From Gemmatimonadota bacterium (lineage in GTDB: Bacteria > Gemmatimonadota > Gemmatimonadetes > Gemmatimonadales > Gemmatimonadaceae), in NCBI GenBank assembly GCA_028287305.1, contig JAQBPX010000014.1, positions 124,001-188,000 on the forward strand: a stretch of 64,000 nt of DNA, read 5' to 3'. The position numbers and the translations under genes were made by a program. Positions 24,275 through 32,306 of the stretch are shown here, piece by piece. The stretch's first letter is position 1. Each line of letters opens with the position of its first letter. Under the pieces are notes generated by a model. The model had not been told where the DNA came from. It saw nothing but the letters and a program-made list of their open reading frames with translations, and searched no databases.

Positions 24275-24805
24275 ATGATTGACAACACCACGCACCCTCA
24301 GGCCCGATGGAACGCCCTCAGCGCCTACGGAGCCACAGGCTTCCTGACGGCGGCCGTAGTGCACGTGGCGAGCTACACCGCAAATGGGATGACCCCGAGC
24401 AATCCGCTCTTCTGGATCCTGCACGTCGCCATTTTTCCGCTCTTCTTCGCCTTCGTGTTTCGTCTTCGCGCCTGGCAGAAGCCATCCTCGGGATCCACCA
24501 TGTTTCGGGGCTCGCAGCTCCAGTGGAAGCCGCTACTCCGGTATTTCCCACCGTGGATGCCGGCGGTGGTGGCAGTGTTGTTTGCCTACGTGATGCTCAA
24601 CTTCTTCCTCGCGTCCGGCATGCTCTCGAACCAGGCAGCGGACCACGACACACATCGTACGACACTCGATCCTGCAAGCACAGTCAGGGCCTTCTCGGGC
24701 CATTGGCTGATCTTCTACGCCCTCCCCACGCTCTTCTTCCTGTACGTGCCTGCGAAGGCTCGCGCGTCCGATCAGGATGCGATCGGCTCCGACCCCGCGC
24801 AGTAG
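24275..24805 (+). CDS. Four-helix membrane protein
   Basis: Predicted 176 aa with four transmembrane segments (GFLTAAVVHVASYTANG, LFWILHVAIFPLFFAFVFRL, WMPAVVAVLFAYVMLNFFL and WLIFYALPTLFFLYVP). A polar His/Asp/Thr-rich loop lies between the third and fourth. Integral inner-membrane protein of unknown role. No family recognised. Confidence 0.65.
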   Translation: MIDNTTHPQARWNALSAYGATGFLTAAVVHVASYTANGMTPSNPLFWILHVAIFPLFFAFVFRLRAWQKPSSGSTMFRGSQLQWKPLLRYFPPWMPAVVAVLFAYVMLNFFLASGMLSNQAADHDTHRTTLDPASTVRAFSGHWLIFYALPTLFFLYVPAKARASDQDAIGSDPAQ

Positions 24806-24853
24806 CAGTCAGGAGCCGAGCTCTCCGAAGTCGACAGCAACCCTCATTCATTC

Positions 24854-25145
24854 ATGGACAATCGCGAAGTCCGTGCGCAGGCCGATCGTGCGGATTGGCA
24901 GGTCATGCTTGGGGTGATAGCTGCCGTGGTCCTGGTCGCCATGCGCATGCTGGCGGCTGAATGGCGGGAGCGTAGTTGCTGCCGCGTTGCTACTGGTAAT
25001 CTGGTTCGGCGGCTTCCTGAACTCCTGGTACACCAGCGAGACAACCATACCGCCGTTCTTTCTGATGTCTCTCGTGATCGCTGCCGGCCTGTTGCAGGGC
25101 CTTCTCGGAGCGCTCGCCCGCCGCAAGCTCCTCCCTCGCCCATGA
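24854..25145 (+). pseudogene. Frameshifted small membrane protein gene
   Basis: The frame from ATG 24854 gives a plausible start (DWQVMLGVIAAVVLVAM) but then turns into Arg/Cys-rich sequence. From about 24960 the next frame reads NGGSVVAAALLLVIWFGGF, then PPFFLMSLVIAAGLLQG and LGALARRKLLPRP, ending at TGA 25143-25145. Joining the two near 24950 yields a normal three-helix protein of about 95 aa. A single-base deletion or insertion is therefore likely, either in the genome or in the assembly. Confidence 0.55.
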
Positions 25146-25226
25146 ACTCCACGCCTGCCCTGGACCGGAAACACGTTGGCCTTTGGCTGAGCGGCGATTG
25201 CAGAACCAGGTTCAGGCAGCGGCGAT

Positions 25227-25871
25227 CTACGCTCGTCGGCGGATGGAAGACCGAGACGACACGATGGGTAGCCTGTCGGCCTTCTCGCGCGCGAGCCGCC
25301 TGGTGGCGCTCAGGCTGGCGTGAAAAGGATGCCGCTTGTTTTCGCTGAGGTTAAGAGGAAGGATCAGGCTTTCGATCAGTTCCGACTCCAGTTTCCAGGG
25401 TTCGGGATGCTCCACCCACGTCACGCGCGCATTCCGCGCCATCCAATCCGTCAGCGTTGCCTCGCCCTCGGCAAAGGTGTAGCGCGAGCCGCTCCCTACG
25501 CGACGAAGCTCGATTCTCAGCTCCTCGGCCAAGAGGCAGCCGAGCGTCAGGCGCAACGTCGACCCAGCAGCATTTCCGCGTAGATGATAACGAATGCGAT
25601 GCCAGAGGCGCTGACCACTCGGGGGTTTGCCGTTCGTCGGGGCGCGCTTGGGTGAAATCCCCACATAAAGAAGTGTGAGATCCCGAACTCGAATGCAGCC
25701 GTCGACTGGAACTCCTGCGGGAGCCTCTCGGAAGTACCACGCGTACACGCCCGGGAGCTTCGGAACCGGGCAGTGCTGAACGAGGATCTCATTCCGGCTC
25801 CAAAGTGTCGTGGGCGCTAGCAGGGGCGCTCCTGCGTCGAACAGTGCGCTCGAGCTTCCCCTCGCTGTCAT
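25227..25871 (-). CDS. GIY-YIG nuclease family protein
   Basis: Predicted 214 aa. The GIY-YIG core is visible: PGVYAWYFR (GVY at residues 41-43), LLYVGIS (YVG at 69-71), Arg88/Arg92 in GQRLWHRIRYHL, and a later Glu (ESELIESLI, 163-168) with Asn174 in LPLNLSENKR. Members cut DNA in repair, homing or restriction. This form is a stand-alone cytosolic version. The start codon ATG at 25871 overlaps the stop of the HNH gene (ATGA), so the two nucleases are co-translated. Confidence 0.85.
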   Translation of the reverse strand: MTARGSSSALFDAGAPLLAPTTLWSRNEILVQHCPVPKLPGVYAWYFREAPAGVPVDGCIRVRDLTLLYVGISPKRAPTNGKPPSGQRLWHRIRYHLRGNAAGSTLRLTLGCLLAEELRIELRRVGSGSRYTFAEGEATLTDWMARNARVTWVEHPEPWKLESELIESLILPLNLSENKRHPFHASLSATRRLAREKADRLPIVSSRSSIRRRA

Positions 25872-26560
25872 CGCCTTGCCTGCGCGACTCGTTTCCGCAG
25901 GTCGCTCACGCTGAGTGGCGGTTCCTCACGATGCAGCATTGCGTGGCAGTTGGGGCAAACAGGCACCAGATCCGTTTGCGGATCGACCTTGTATCCCGCA
26001 CTTACGGATGCCAGCGGTCGTAGGTGATGGACGTGAATGAAGTCGGTGCCAATCTCGCCGTAGACCTCGGTGAAGGAGACCTCACAGACCAGGCATCGCC
26101 GGCCATGATGCTTCAGGCAAGCCTTCCTGGCGGCGGCATTGCGTTCAACCGCATTCACTCGCACCTGCCGTCGAGTTCCTTCCGGATACTGTAAGCCCGG
26201 CTCCAGCTCATCTGGAAAAAGCCGTTCCCTGCCTGCCTTTATTTCGGCGGAGGACTTCCGAAACCTGCCCAGCCTCGTTCTAGCCTCCTTCAGTTCCTCG
26301 ACAGTGAACAACGGCGCGAAACGAGCCCTGAGAACGAGTGCCTCAAAGGTCAACTCCGGCCTGCCAGCGGCGAGCAGCGCATCGAGTCCGCTTCGCTGAC
26401 TCGCGGTGCGTGGCTTGAGCATTTCCTTGGCACGAAGCAGCCCTCCCTTTCGGCGGACCGCTTGCAGATAACGCGTGCCCCAATAGCCCGTTGCCTCTCC
26501 CGCCTTCTGGAAGAGATCAATCATGGAGTCGTGAAGTGCCTGCTCAAGTGCCTTTGACAT
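25868..26560 (-). CDS. HNH endonuclease
   Basis: Predicted 230 aa from ATG 26560 (a GTG directly before is the alternative). The C-terminal 75 residues are an McrA-type HNH module: CLVC (about 156-159), IHVHHLRPL (His-His catalytic pair about 178-179), DLVPVCPNCHAMLH (zinc Cys about 202/205, final His). The N-terminal 130 residues, helical and charged (ALVLRARFAPLFTVEELKEARTRLGRF), are not recognised and may bind DNA or sense a target. It starts 6 nt after the stop of the BIG-domain lipoprotein and overlaps the GIY-YIG gene. Confidence 0.9.
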   Translation of the reverse strand: MSKALEQALHDSMIDLFQKAGEATGYWGTRYLQAVRRKGGLLRAKEMLKPRTASQRSGLDALLAAGRPELTFEALVLRARFAPLFTVEELKEARTRLGRFRKSSAEIKAGRERLFPDELEPGLQYPEGTRRQVRVNAVERNAAARKACLKHHGRRCLVCEVSFTEVYGEIGTDFIHVHHLRPLASVSAGYKVDPQTDLVPVCPNCHAMLHREEPPLSVSDLRKRVAQARR

Positions 26561-26566
26561 CACACG

Positions 26567-28072
26567 CTAGAAGTTGCAGGTACGCAATGCCGCGGGATCC
26601 ACCCGCGGCACCTTGATCGTGTTCTTGGTCACGAACGCGGCAAAGTTGCCGTTGACGAATAGCAACGGTGGGGTCGCGGTCAGTGTGTTAAAGGCGGAGA
26701 GCGCGCTGAAGGCAGATCCGTATTGCCCAAATGTGTTGTACATGCTGTACGTGCCGAACTGTCCGCCGTACGACCCGAACTGATTCAGGATGGACTCGGC
26801 GTCGAACTGATTCGTGAGCCTCCCCAGATACACACCATCGTTTCCATATATCCTGCCGCCAGCGACGCCCGCGCAGGTTAACTGGATTCCTCCCCCAGAG
26901 GTAGCGACCACACTCACCGTCGCCGAGCCTGTCACGCCCTCGCTTGTCGCGTTAATTGTTGCGATTCCCTGAGCCACTCCCGCGATCGTTGCGAATGCGT
27001 TCACGAAGGACCCCGACGCTATCGTAGGCGCCGAGCTGGTCCAGGTAACGATTCGATCGGTGAGGGCGTTTCCGTTCGCATCGCGGAGGGTGGCGATCAT
27101 CGGTGTTGATCCCCCGACCGCGATCTGCGCGCTGGCGGGAGTGATGGTTACGGACGCGACTCTTACCGGCGTGCTTGCCAGAACTTGGACCGTGGTTCTT
27201 CCGGTAACTCCATCGACCACCGCGCTCACGGTGGCTGAACCTGCGCCTCCGCCTAATAGCTCGACGGAGTTGCCGTTCACCGATCCTCCGACGATCGATC
27301 CGTCTGAGGTGAACCAGCTTACGATTTTTGACGGAAGTGCATTGCCGGAGGCATCGCGAGGAATAGCGCTGATGGTCAGTTTCTGCCCCGAGTTAAGGAC
27401 AACTGCGGCCGAAGACATGTCCACCCGCGCAACAGCCGCAGCTGTCGGAGCGGGGATCGTTACGACCGTCGTGCTGGTCACCGCATCTATCGTCGCGACC
27501 ACAGATACAACTGAAGCCGTGTGTGCCGTCACCGTAAGCTTGTTGCCATCCACAGTTCCGCTGAGCGCGTTGATGTCGCTGCCAGACCAGCTCACTGTTT
27601 TGCCGACCAACTCGATGCCGGCCGCGTCCCGCACGATGGCAGTGATCACGAGCGAGCCTCCGACCTGGAGCACGGCAGACAGTGGCGTCAGATCGATCCT
27701 CGCGGGCGGCCCCGTGGTGACCAGCACCGAAGCCTCCCCAACCTTCCCCTCGACGCTGGCGACCACCGATGTCTGTCCAGGGCTCAGCGCCTTAAGCTCG
27801 CCGGCGCTGGAAATGGTGGCGATTGAAGTGTTCGTTGTTGACCACTGAACAGCTCGGCCCAGCAAAGTCGCGCCATTCTGATCGAGCACCTTGGCGCTGG
27901 CAGTTGCCGACTGACCGGCAAGTATCGAAGACGCTGAAAGCGAGACTTGAACGGTCGTGACCACTGGCGCTGGAACCACTGGCTGAGTCGGCGCATCACC
28001 CGACGCACCCCCGCAGCTGCCCAGAGCGAGCAACGCGAGAGACGAGAAGAGCCAGCGGAGATTGATGTTCAT
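26567..28072 (-). CDS. BIG-domain lipoprotein with C-terminal YGS-repeat domain
   Basis: Predicted 501 aa from ATG 28072. Lipoprotein signal NLRWLFSSLALLALGSC (lipobox ALGSC). Four or more bacterial Ig-like (BIG_2) repeats follow, with the usual VTITPASAQIAVGGS, RDANGNAL and VTWTSSAPTIAS patterns, spread over about residues 40-390. The C-terminus holds a separate module of tandem short repeats (SILNQFGSYGGQFGTYSMYN, then TFGQYGSAFSALSAFN, TATPPLLF). The same module occurs in the protein at 32307. Likely surface-exposed adhesion or wall-associated protein. Its stop lies just before the HNH gene. Confidence 0.85.
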   Translation of the reverse strand: MNINLRWLFSSLALLALGSCGGASGDAPTQPVVPAPVVTTVQVSLSASSILAGQSATASAKVLDQNGATLLGRAVQWSTTNTSIATISSAGELKALSPGQTSVVASVEGKVGEASVLVTTGPPARIDLTPLSAVLQVGGSLVITAIVRDAAGIELVGKTVSWSGSDINALSGTVDGNKLTVTAHTASVVSVVATIDAVTSTTVVTIPAPTAAAVARVDMSSAAVVLNSGQKLTISAIPRDASGNALPSKIVSWFTSDGSIVGGSVNGNSVELLGGGAGSATVSAVVDGVTGRTTVQVLASTPVRVASVTITPASAQIAVGGSTPMIATLRDANGNALTDRIVTWTSSAPTIASGSFVNAFATIAGVAQGIATINATSEGVTGSATVSVVATSGGGIQLTCAGVAGGRIYGNDGVYLGRLTNQFDAESILNQFGSYGGQFGTYSMYNTFGQYGSAFSALSAFNTLTATPPLLFVNGNFAAFVTKNTIKVPRVDPAALRTCNF

Positions 28073-28167
28073 TTGTTGGGTACGAGGGGGGAGATGACCG
28101 GCCCCTAATAGTGTGAGCGGGGGTCTGACAACGTAAGACAATCGATTGGACGATCATCACTTGGGGG

Positions 28168-28225
28168 TCACGCAGCGTCTCATTGCTCCCGCTTCTGGCC
28201 CCACTCACTCTCGATCCTCATATTG
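28168..28225 (+). promoter_or_regulatory. Copy 3 of the ACGyAGCGTCTCA element with downstream CATATTG
   Basis: TCACGCAGCGTCTCATT is followed by GCTTCTGGCCCC and, 51 nt from the motif start, CATATTG (28219-28225). The copy at 32948 has the same three blocks at the same distances. CATATTG could be a -10 element. The motif ends 91 nt before the start codon at 28276. Confidence 0.45.
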
Positions 28226-28275
28226 GCCTCGCGAGCTCCGACGGCTTCTGGCGCGTCCCTTTTCTCTCCCTGACA

Positions 28276-28752
28276 ATGACTGCCTCTCCTGAAGTCATCC
28301 GACAGCTCGATGCGATCCAATGGAAGTTCGCGGAATCTGATCTCGCTGCGCGAGCAGATATCGCTGAGCGAATCGCTCGTACGGGTGAGAGAAGCGTTCT
28401 GATCACGTACTCCGATCTAGTCGCTGGAGTGACCTTTCGTCTGCCAACAGTCAGCGGCGGCGACCCATTCCAGATAGACACCCAGGATTGGCGCGACCTT
28501 GACAGAGCGATCCTGGGCGAGTTTCTCGGCCACATTTCTTCCGAGACCTATCGACAGCACGGCTTCTTTGCGAGCGCGCTAGTCGTCGGCAAGGACGATC
28601 GCCGGCCGAGCGGCCCGTTCTTCAAGTGGATACGGGATCTCGGCCTGATTCGTTCGCGGGGTTCCGACGCTGAAGATCGGTTCTGGTGGGACGAGACGAG
28701 CAAAGCGCACACGTTTTATTCACAAGCAGGGACACCTCGCGAGCCGCTCTGA
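28276..28752 (+). CDS. Hypothetical cytosolic protein (ALVVGKDDRRPSGPFF motif)
   Basis: Predicted 158 aa from ATG 28276. The first half is helical (EVIRQLDAIQWKFAESDLAARADIAERIARTG). The second half has FASALVVGKDDRRPSGPFFKWIRDLGLI, a pattern I recall from unnamed proteins near restriction or defence genes (ALVV.K...PG.GFF). An ordinary cytosolic protein with no catalytic signature. It precedes the PD-(D/E)XK-like gene by 61 nt on the same strand, so the two may be co-transcribed. Confidence 0.7.
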   Translation: MTASPEVIRQLDAIQWKFAESDLAARADIAERIARTGERSVLITYSDLVAGVTFRLPTVSGGDPFQIDTQDWRDLDRAILGEFLGHISSETYRQHGFFASALVVGKDDRRPSGPFFKWIRDLGLIRSRGSDAEDRFWWDETSKAHTFYSQAGTPREPL

Positions 28753-28813
28753 GCGCGACTCTACTCGCCAACGTATCAGGTGATACCCAGCACATCAATG
28801 CAACCGAAGGTCA

Positions 28814-29536
28814 ATGAAAAGACTATTCGTTCCAACCCTTGGTCCTTCCGACTGGCGGCGCCTTCTCGCCGATCCCGATAAGCATTGGAAAGCGAACTAC
28901 TCTGCTTACGAGTCAGCCGTGGCCTGGGAGGCCGCTCGCTCCACGCCGCGAGGCTTACCGTACGAGATCGCGCAAGTGCTCGACTCTCATCCTCGCTTCC
29001 GCAACTGTAGCCTCGTGTTTGGGGTTCCAGAGCATCGGGTTGCGCTCGAGGGGGGTGGGCATGCGTCCCAGACAGACTTGTGGGCACTCCTGTCGACGGC
29101 AGCCGGGCTTGTCTCTACCTCGATCGAAGCGAAGGCGGGCGAATCCTTCGACACTACTGTCGAGGAGTGGTTGTCGAAGGCCAAGGTTGGATCGGGAAAG
29201 CCCGATCGTCTTCGAGCACTATGCAAGCTGTGGAACGTGAGCGAAGACAAGATTTCCGGATGTCGCTATCAGCTCATGCACCGACCAGCAACTGCTATCC
29301 TGGAGGCAAAACGTTTCCACGCGAACACAGCGTTGTTCCTCGTCCACGCGTTTGAGCGTATGCCTGAGATAAACCGATCGTCGCACGACGACTATTCGAT
29401 CTGGCGTCGTGCGCTCGGCATTGACGCTTCGCACGCCGGCCTCCAGTGTGCCGGGACGTTTGACGGAATTGAGTTGTGGATGGCGTGGGTTTCCGCGCCG
29501 ACTGCCGACGAAAGAACCGTGCGCGCTGCGGTTTGA
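28814..29536 (+). CDS. Predicted PD-(D/E)XK nuclease-fold protein
   Basis: Predicted 240 aa. The sequence GHASQTDLWALL followed after about 12 residues by TSIEAKAGESFD fits the D...ExK active site of PD-(D/E)XK nucleases: a β-strand Asp, then EAK on the next strand. The flanking order (helix, strand with VFGVPEHRV, helix with EEWLSKAKVG) is also consistent. A long helical C-terminal part includes CRYQLMHRPATAILEAKRF and TALFLVHAFERM. Related proteins are mostly hypothetical and occur in genomic islands. Activity on DNA is inferred. Confidence 0.7.
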   Translation: MKRLFVPTLGPSDWRRLLADPDKHWKANYSAYESAVAWEAARSTPRGLPYEIAQVLDSHPRFRNCSLVFGVPEHRVALEGGGHASQTDLWALLSTAAGLVSTSIEAKAGESFDTTVEEWLSKAKVGSGKPDRLRALCKLWNVSEDKISGCRYQLMHRPATAILEAKRFHANTALFLVHAFERMPEINRSSHDDYSIWRRALGIDASHAGLQCAGTFDGIELWMAWVSAPTADERTVRAAV

Positions 29537-29614
29537 CTTCGGCTGTTACCTCGCAGGATGAACTCCTCAAGAACGGCGTCGAGATCGTGACTCTGCAATC
29601 TGATCCGCGCTAGA

Positions 29615-30307
29615 ATGATGCGCGCAAGTACGTCAATCTGGGCAACGCGCTCTGCATCACTCGCGGCGATTGAATCTTCGCTCGCAGAAGAAGCGCGCCT
29701 CATCGAGGAACTCATCGACGTACTTGCGGAGTGCGCCACCCGATTAGAGAGCGCAAACAATCCGTTGGCTCGCGTGTCGGCTATCTGCACCATAAAGGCC
29801 CGGAATCTTGCGCTCGCGTCCTATAGTCTCGCACTCGACGCGCTGGCGCAGGAGGCTGGTGCCGTGTTTCGACCGCTGATCGAGACGCTGGAATTGCTAG
29901 CCTATCTCCGCGACGATCCTAGTCGAGTCGACGAGGCCATTGAGGGCCGCTTACCGAGCGCTGGAAAAAGAGCACAGGTAATCGGCGGGCAGTTTCAGAA
30001 ATGGCGAGAGTACCTGAATTCGCATTCCTCGCATTTTGGCTTCACTCTCCAGTCGGTTCGCCATCTGCTAGTCGGCAACACTCTCGAGTTACGCGTAACG
30101 CAACCATTCAGCGAGGCGGTCCTTCGCGAAAACCTGAAATCCCTTTTCGCGGTTCTATTCTTTTGTGCGGCGGAGGCCATACTCACGCTGGCTGCTGTGG
30201 TTCCAGGCGCAGCCGTTGACCTCGCGACGCGAGCGGAATCGGTTCGTACTAGCGGCGCGCGCCTTTACAGCATTCGCCCATCCGACTCCGATCCACCGTC
30301 GGGTTAG
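29615..30307 (+). CDS. Hypothetical helical protein
   Basis: Predicted 230 aa, almost all alpha-helical. RVSAICTIKARNLALASYSLALDALAQEAGAVFRPLIETLELLAYLRDD and LKSLFAVLFFCAAEAILTLAAVV are amphipathic or mildly hydrophobic helices. The overall pattern resembles helical cytosolic proteins of unknown role seen in genomic islands. Follows the PD-(D/E)XK-like gene by about 80 nt. No family assigned. Confidence 0.65.
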   Translation: MMRASTSIWATRSASLAAIESSLAEEARLIEELIDVLAECATRLESANNPLARVSAICTIKARNLALASYSLALDALAQEAGAVFRPLIETLELLAYLRDDPSRVDEAIEGRLPSAGKRAQVIGGQFQKWREYLNSHSSHFGFTLQSVRHLLVGNTLELRVTQPFSEAVLRENLKSLFAVLFFCAAEAILTLAAVVPGAAVDLATRAESVRTSGARLYSIRPSDSDPPSG

Positions 30308-30503
30308 TTGAGCTGCCACTAGCGGCCGATCTGATCGTTGTCATTCCCCTTCACGCGATGATCTCCTTCGTTCGGCCGCAGGCTCGGCAATGGCATCAGC
30401 GAACGTCCGCCCCTCCTTCGCGGCCTCGTGATTCGACCTTAGTGGCAGCGTCGCTAGGGTGGCTTGGATGCGAAAGTACGACTAGCAGCTTTATTAGATA
30501 TAC

Positions 30504-30532
30504 TTGCGTTACTGAAGTAACTTCAGTATAGT
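30504..30532 (+). promoter_or_regulatory. Promoter with embedded 19-bp palindromic operator
   Basis: TTGCGT (30504-30509) and TATAGT (30527-30532) are 17 bp apart, a standard sigma-70 layout in an AT-rich stretch. The perfect palindrome TACTGAAGTAACTTCAGTA (30510-30528) fills the whole spacer and touches the -10 box. Binding there would block RNA polymerase. The gene that begins 26 nt downstream encodes a probable DNA-binding protein, so autorepression is likely. Confidence 0.7.
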
Positions 30533-30557
30533 CGGTAATCGCCTTCCGGATTGCCTA

Positions 30558-31040
30558 ATGCCCTCAATAGAGATCGATGCTGACGTATGGGCGGAACTCG
30601 CGCGACGAGCCGAAGATCTACGCCGGCGCAATGGTCCCCTCCAGGACACGAGCCCAAACGCCATTCTGCGTCAGCTACTTTTGGCGGAGAATGAGCAGGA
30701 GCATGCCGTAACCGAGGTGAGTGTTAGGTACGATCCGTGGGGACTTCCCCAGTTTCCAATTGGCACTTCGGCAGCACTCCAGCAGATACTTGAGGTCGCG
30801 TACCTGGCGCGCAACACGCGCAGGTCCAGATCAGAGGCAACTCATGAAGTAGCGCGGCGGCACCGGGTAGCGCCGCAGACAGTTTTGGATAAGTACTGTC
30901 GACAGCTCGGGCTTACTGCAAGTTCGTTTGACCGACTTGTGTCTCAGCCGGACGCAAAGGAGTTGCGGTCGTTACTCCTGAAGCGGTTTCCGGGGGACGC
31001 AGAAACTATTGATCGACTGCTCGATCTGAAGTCTCCCTAA
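30558..31040 (+). CDS. Putative DNA-binding regulator (SeqA-N/ribbon-helix-helix-like)
   Basis: Predicted 160 aa. The N-terminus PSIEIDADVWAELARRAEDL, then TSPNAILRQLLL, follows the strand-helix-helix pattern of SeqA N-terminal and ribbon-helix-helix proteins. The middle contains SEATHEVARRHRVAPQTVLDKYCRQLGLT, which looks like a second, helix-turn-helix-like segment. The protein is small, basic and cytosolic. A palindrome inside its promoter fits autoregulation by a dimer. It is followed 39 nt later by a gene for a tail-anchored protein, and the two may form an operon. Confidence 0.7.
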   Translation: MPSIEIDADVWAELARRAEDLRRRNGPLQDTSPNAILRQLLLAENEQEHAVTEVSVRYDPWGLPQFPIGTSAALQQILEVAYLARNTRRSRSEATHEVARRHRVAPQTVLDKYCRQLGLTASSFDRLVSQPDAKELRSLLLKRFPGDAETIDRLLDLKSP

Positions 31041-31079
31041 TTGCTGGTTAGGAACGTCTCGCTGAGCTGGAGCCGATGA

Positions 31080-32183
31080 ATGGGACGGGGATATCATCGC
31101 CGAAAGTGGGACGGGCGCGATTGGGCACGCTGGCACGACCAGCAGCGGTCGCGCGTGAGTTCGAGGTTTTTTGGCTTGGACGAGGACGTTAAGCGCATCT
31201 TCTTCGAACTAACTCCAGACCAGCTGAACAGAGTCATCCGCTCCTACTCCAACAAGTACGGAGCGTCTGCAGCCTCGTACGCGGCCCGGACCTATCCCCG
31301 CTGGCGAGGCGGAGATGTCAGCCCGAGCGCGGATACCTTGGAGCGACTCTTGGAATCCGTTCCGGAGGTAATACCTCTCCCGCAAAAAGTTCGACTTCTT
31401 GCCGAACTTCGAAAGCGCTCGCGCAAGATTCCCCAGAAACAGATCCGATGCCTGCCGGACACGGCGGAACGGCTCGTCTCGACCGAGCTGACCATCTTGC
31501 TCGCGCAGGGCCTGCGCCACGAAATACCTCCACATGTCCGTGCTGCTCTCGACTGGCTCTCGTGCAACTCGATGAAAACAGCCGAGACCATCCTTCGGGT
31601 AGCTGAGGTGCTCGAGGCACGGGTACTCGCGGAGGCCGCCTCCGTCGAAATCGTGCGCCTCAGACTTGCGCTCGAGCGCACCATCATGATGAAAGGAGCC
31701 TCCGCTGGGCGCTTTTCACATCGAGTCGAGACGCCCTACGCTGTGCTTGACGTCCAGGTAGCTCCGCCTTCACTTCTCGGCAAGTTGATCAAATCCTCCT
31801 CAACCCCTCCTCCCGTGAGCGACCTAACTCCTCGCAATCCCAACGACCTGATCGGCGAGCTCACCAGTCAACTGTCCGAGTCAGACAAGGAGCAGCTTCG
31901 AATTGTTGCCGCTCAGGAGAAGCTCACGCTCGACGTGAAGGCTCGAGAGGCATCGCTGCGCCATGGCGCCTCCGGCGCTGAGATCGAGCGTACCCTCGAC
32001 GCAGCGGAGAGGCTTCAATACGGCGATAAATCGTCCTCCTTCGCGGTCAGCGGAGCCTACAAAGGCGCTAGTGGTGTCACCAATATCGAGGTCAAGCGAA
32101 GCGAACCAGCCGCAGCGATGATAAAGTGGATTGCTGTTGGCGGCGCAATCGTTGGTTTGCTGTATATGTGTGCCAAGAAATAG
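31080..32183 (+). CDS. Hypothetical protein with C-terminal membrane anchor
   Basis: Predicted 367 aa. A charged, helical cytosolic body (FFGLDEDVKRIFFELTPDQLNRVI, SPSADTLERLLESVP, EIPPHVRAALDWLSCNSMKTAETILRVAEVLEARVLAEAAS) leads to a Glu/Lys-rich probable coiled coil (about residues 255-310). One hydrophobic segment lies at the extreme C-terminus (AMIKWIAVGGAIVGLLYMC), giving a tail-anchored protein facing the cytosol. No family recognised. Same strand and only 39 nt after the putative regulator. Confidence 0.65.
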   Translation: MGRGYHRRKWDGRDWARWHDQQRSRVSSRFFGLDEDVKRIFFELTPDQLNRVIRSYSNKYGASAASYAARTYPRWRGGDVSPSADTLERLLESVPEVIPLPQKVRLLAELRKRSRKIPQKQIRCLPDTAERLVSTELTILLAQGLRHEIPPHVRAALDWLSCNSMKTAETILRVAEVLEARVLAEAASVEIVRLRLALERTIMMKGASAGRFSHRVETPYAVLDVQVAPPSLLGKLIKSSSTPPPVSDLTPRNPNDLIGELTSQLSESDKEQLRIVAAQEKLTLDVKAREASLRHGASGAEIERTLDAAERLQYGDKSSSFAVSGAYKGASGVTNIEVKRSEPAAAMIKWIAVGGAIVGLLYMCAKK

Positions 32184-32306
32184 CGCACCCCGCCAGGAGC
32201 TCTTCACCCCTCGCCAGATCACGCTAAGAATTCCCCGGAGAGTTGCATCAGCCCCGGAGTCGACATCACTCGGGGCGCCGGTATCACGCGGCGAACGAGC
32301 ATCGAG

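Noticed and set aside
30313-30448. CTGCCACTA ... TAGTGGCAG inverted repeat, 136 bp span, as an attC site
   Set aside because: The arms pair perfectly, but the span is longer than the other sites, the cores lack AAC/GTT in the right places and the spacing to genes does not fit.
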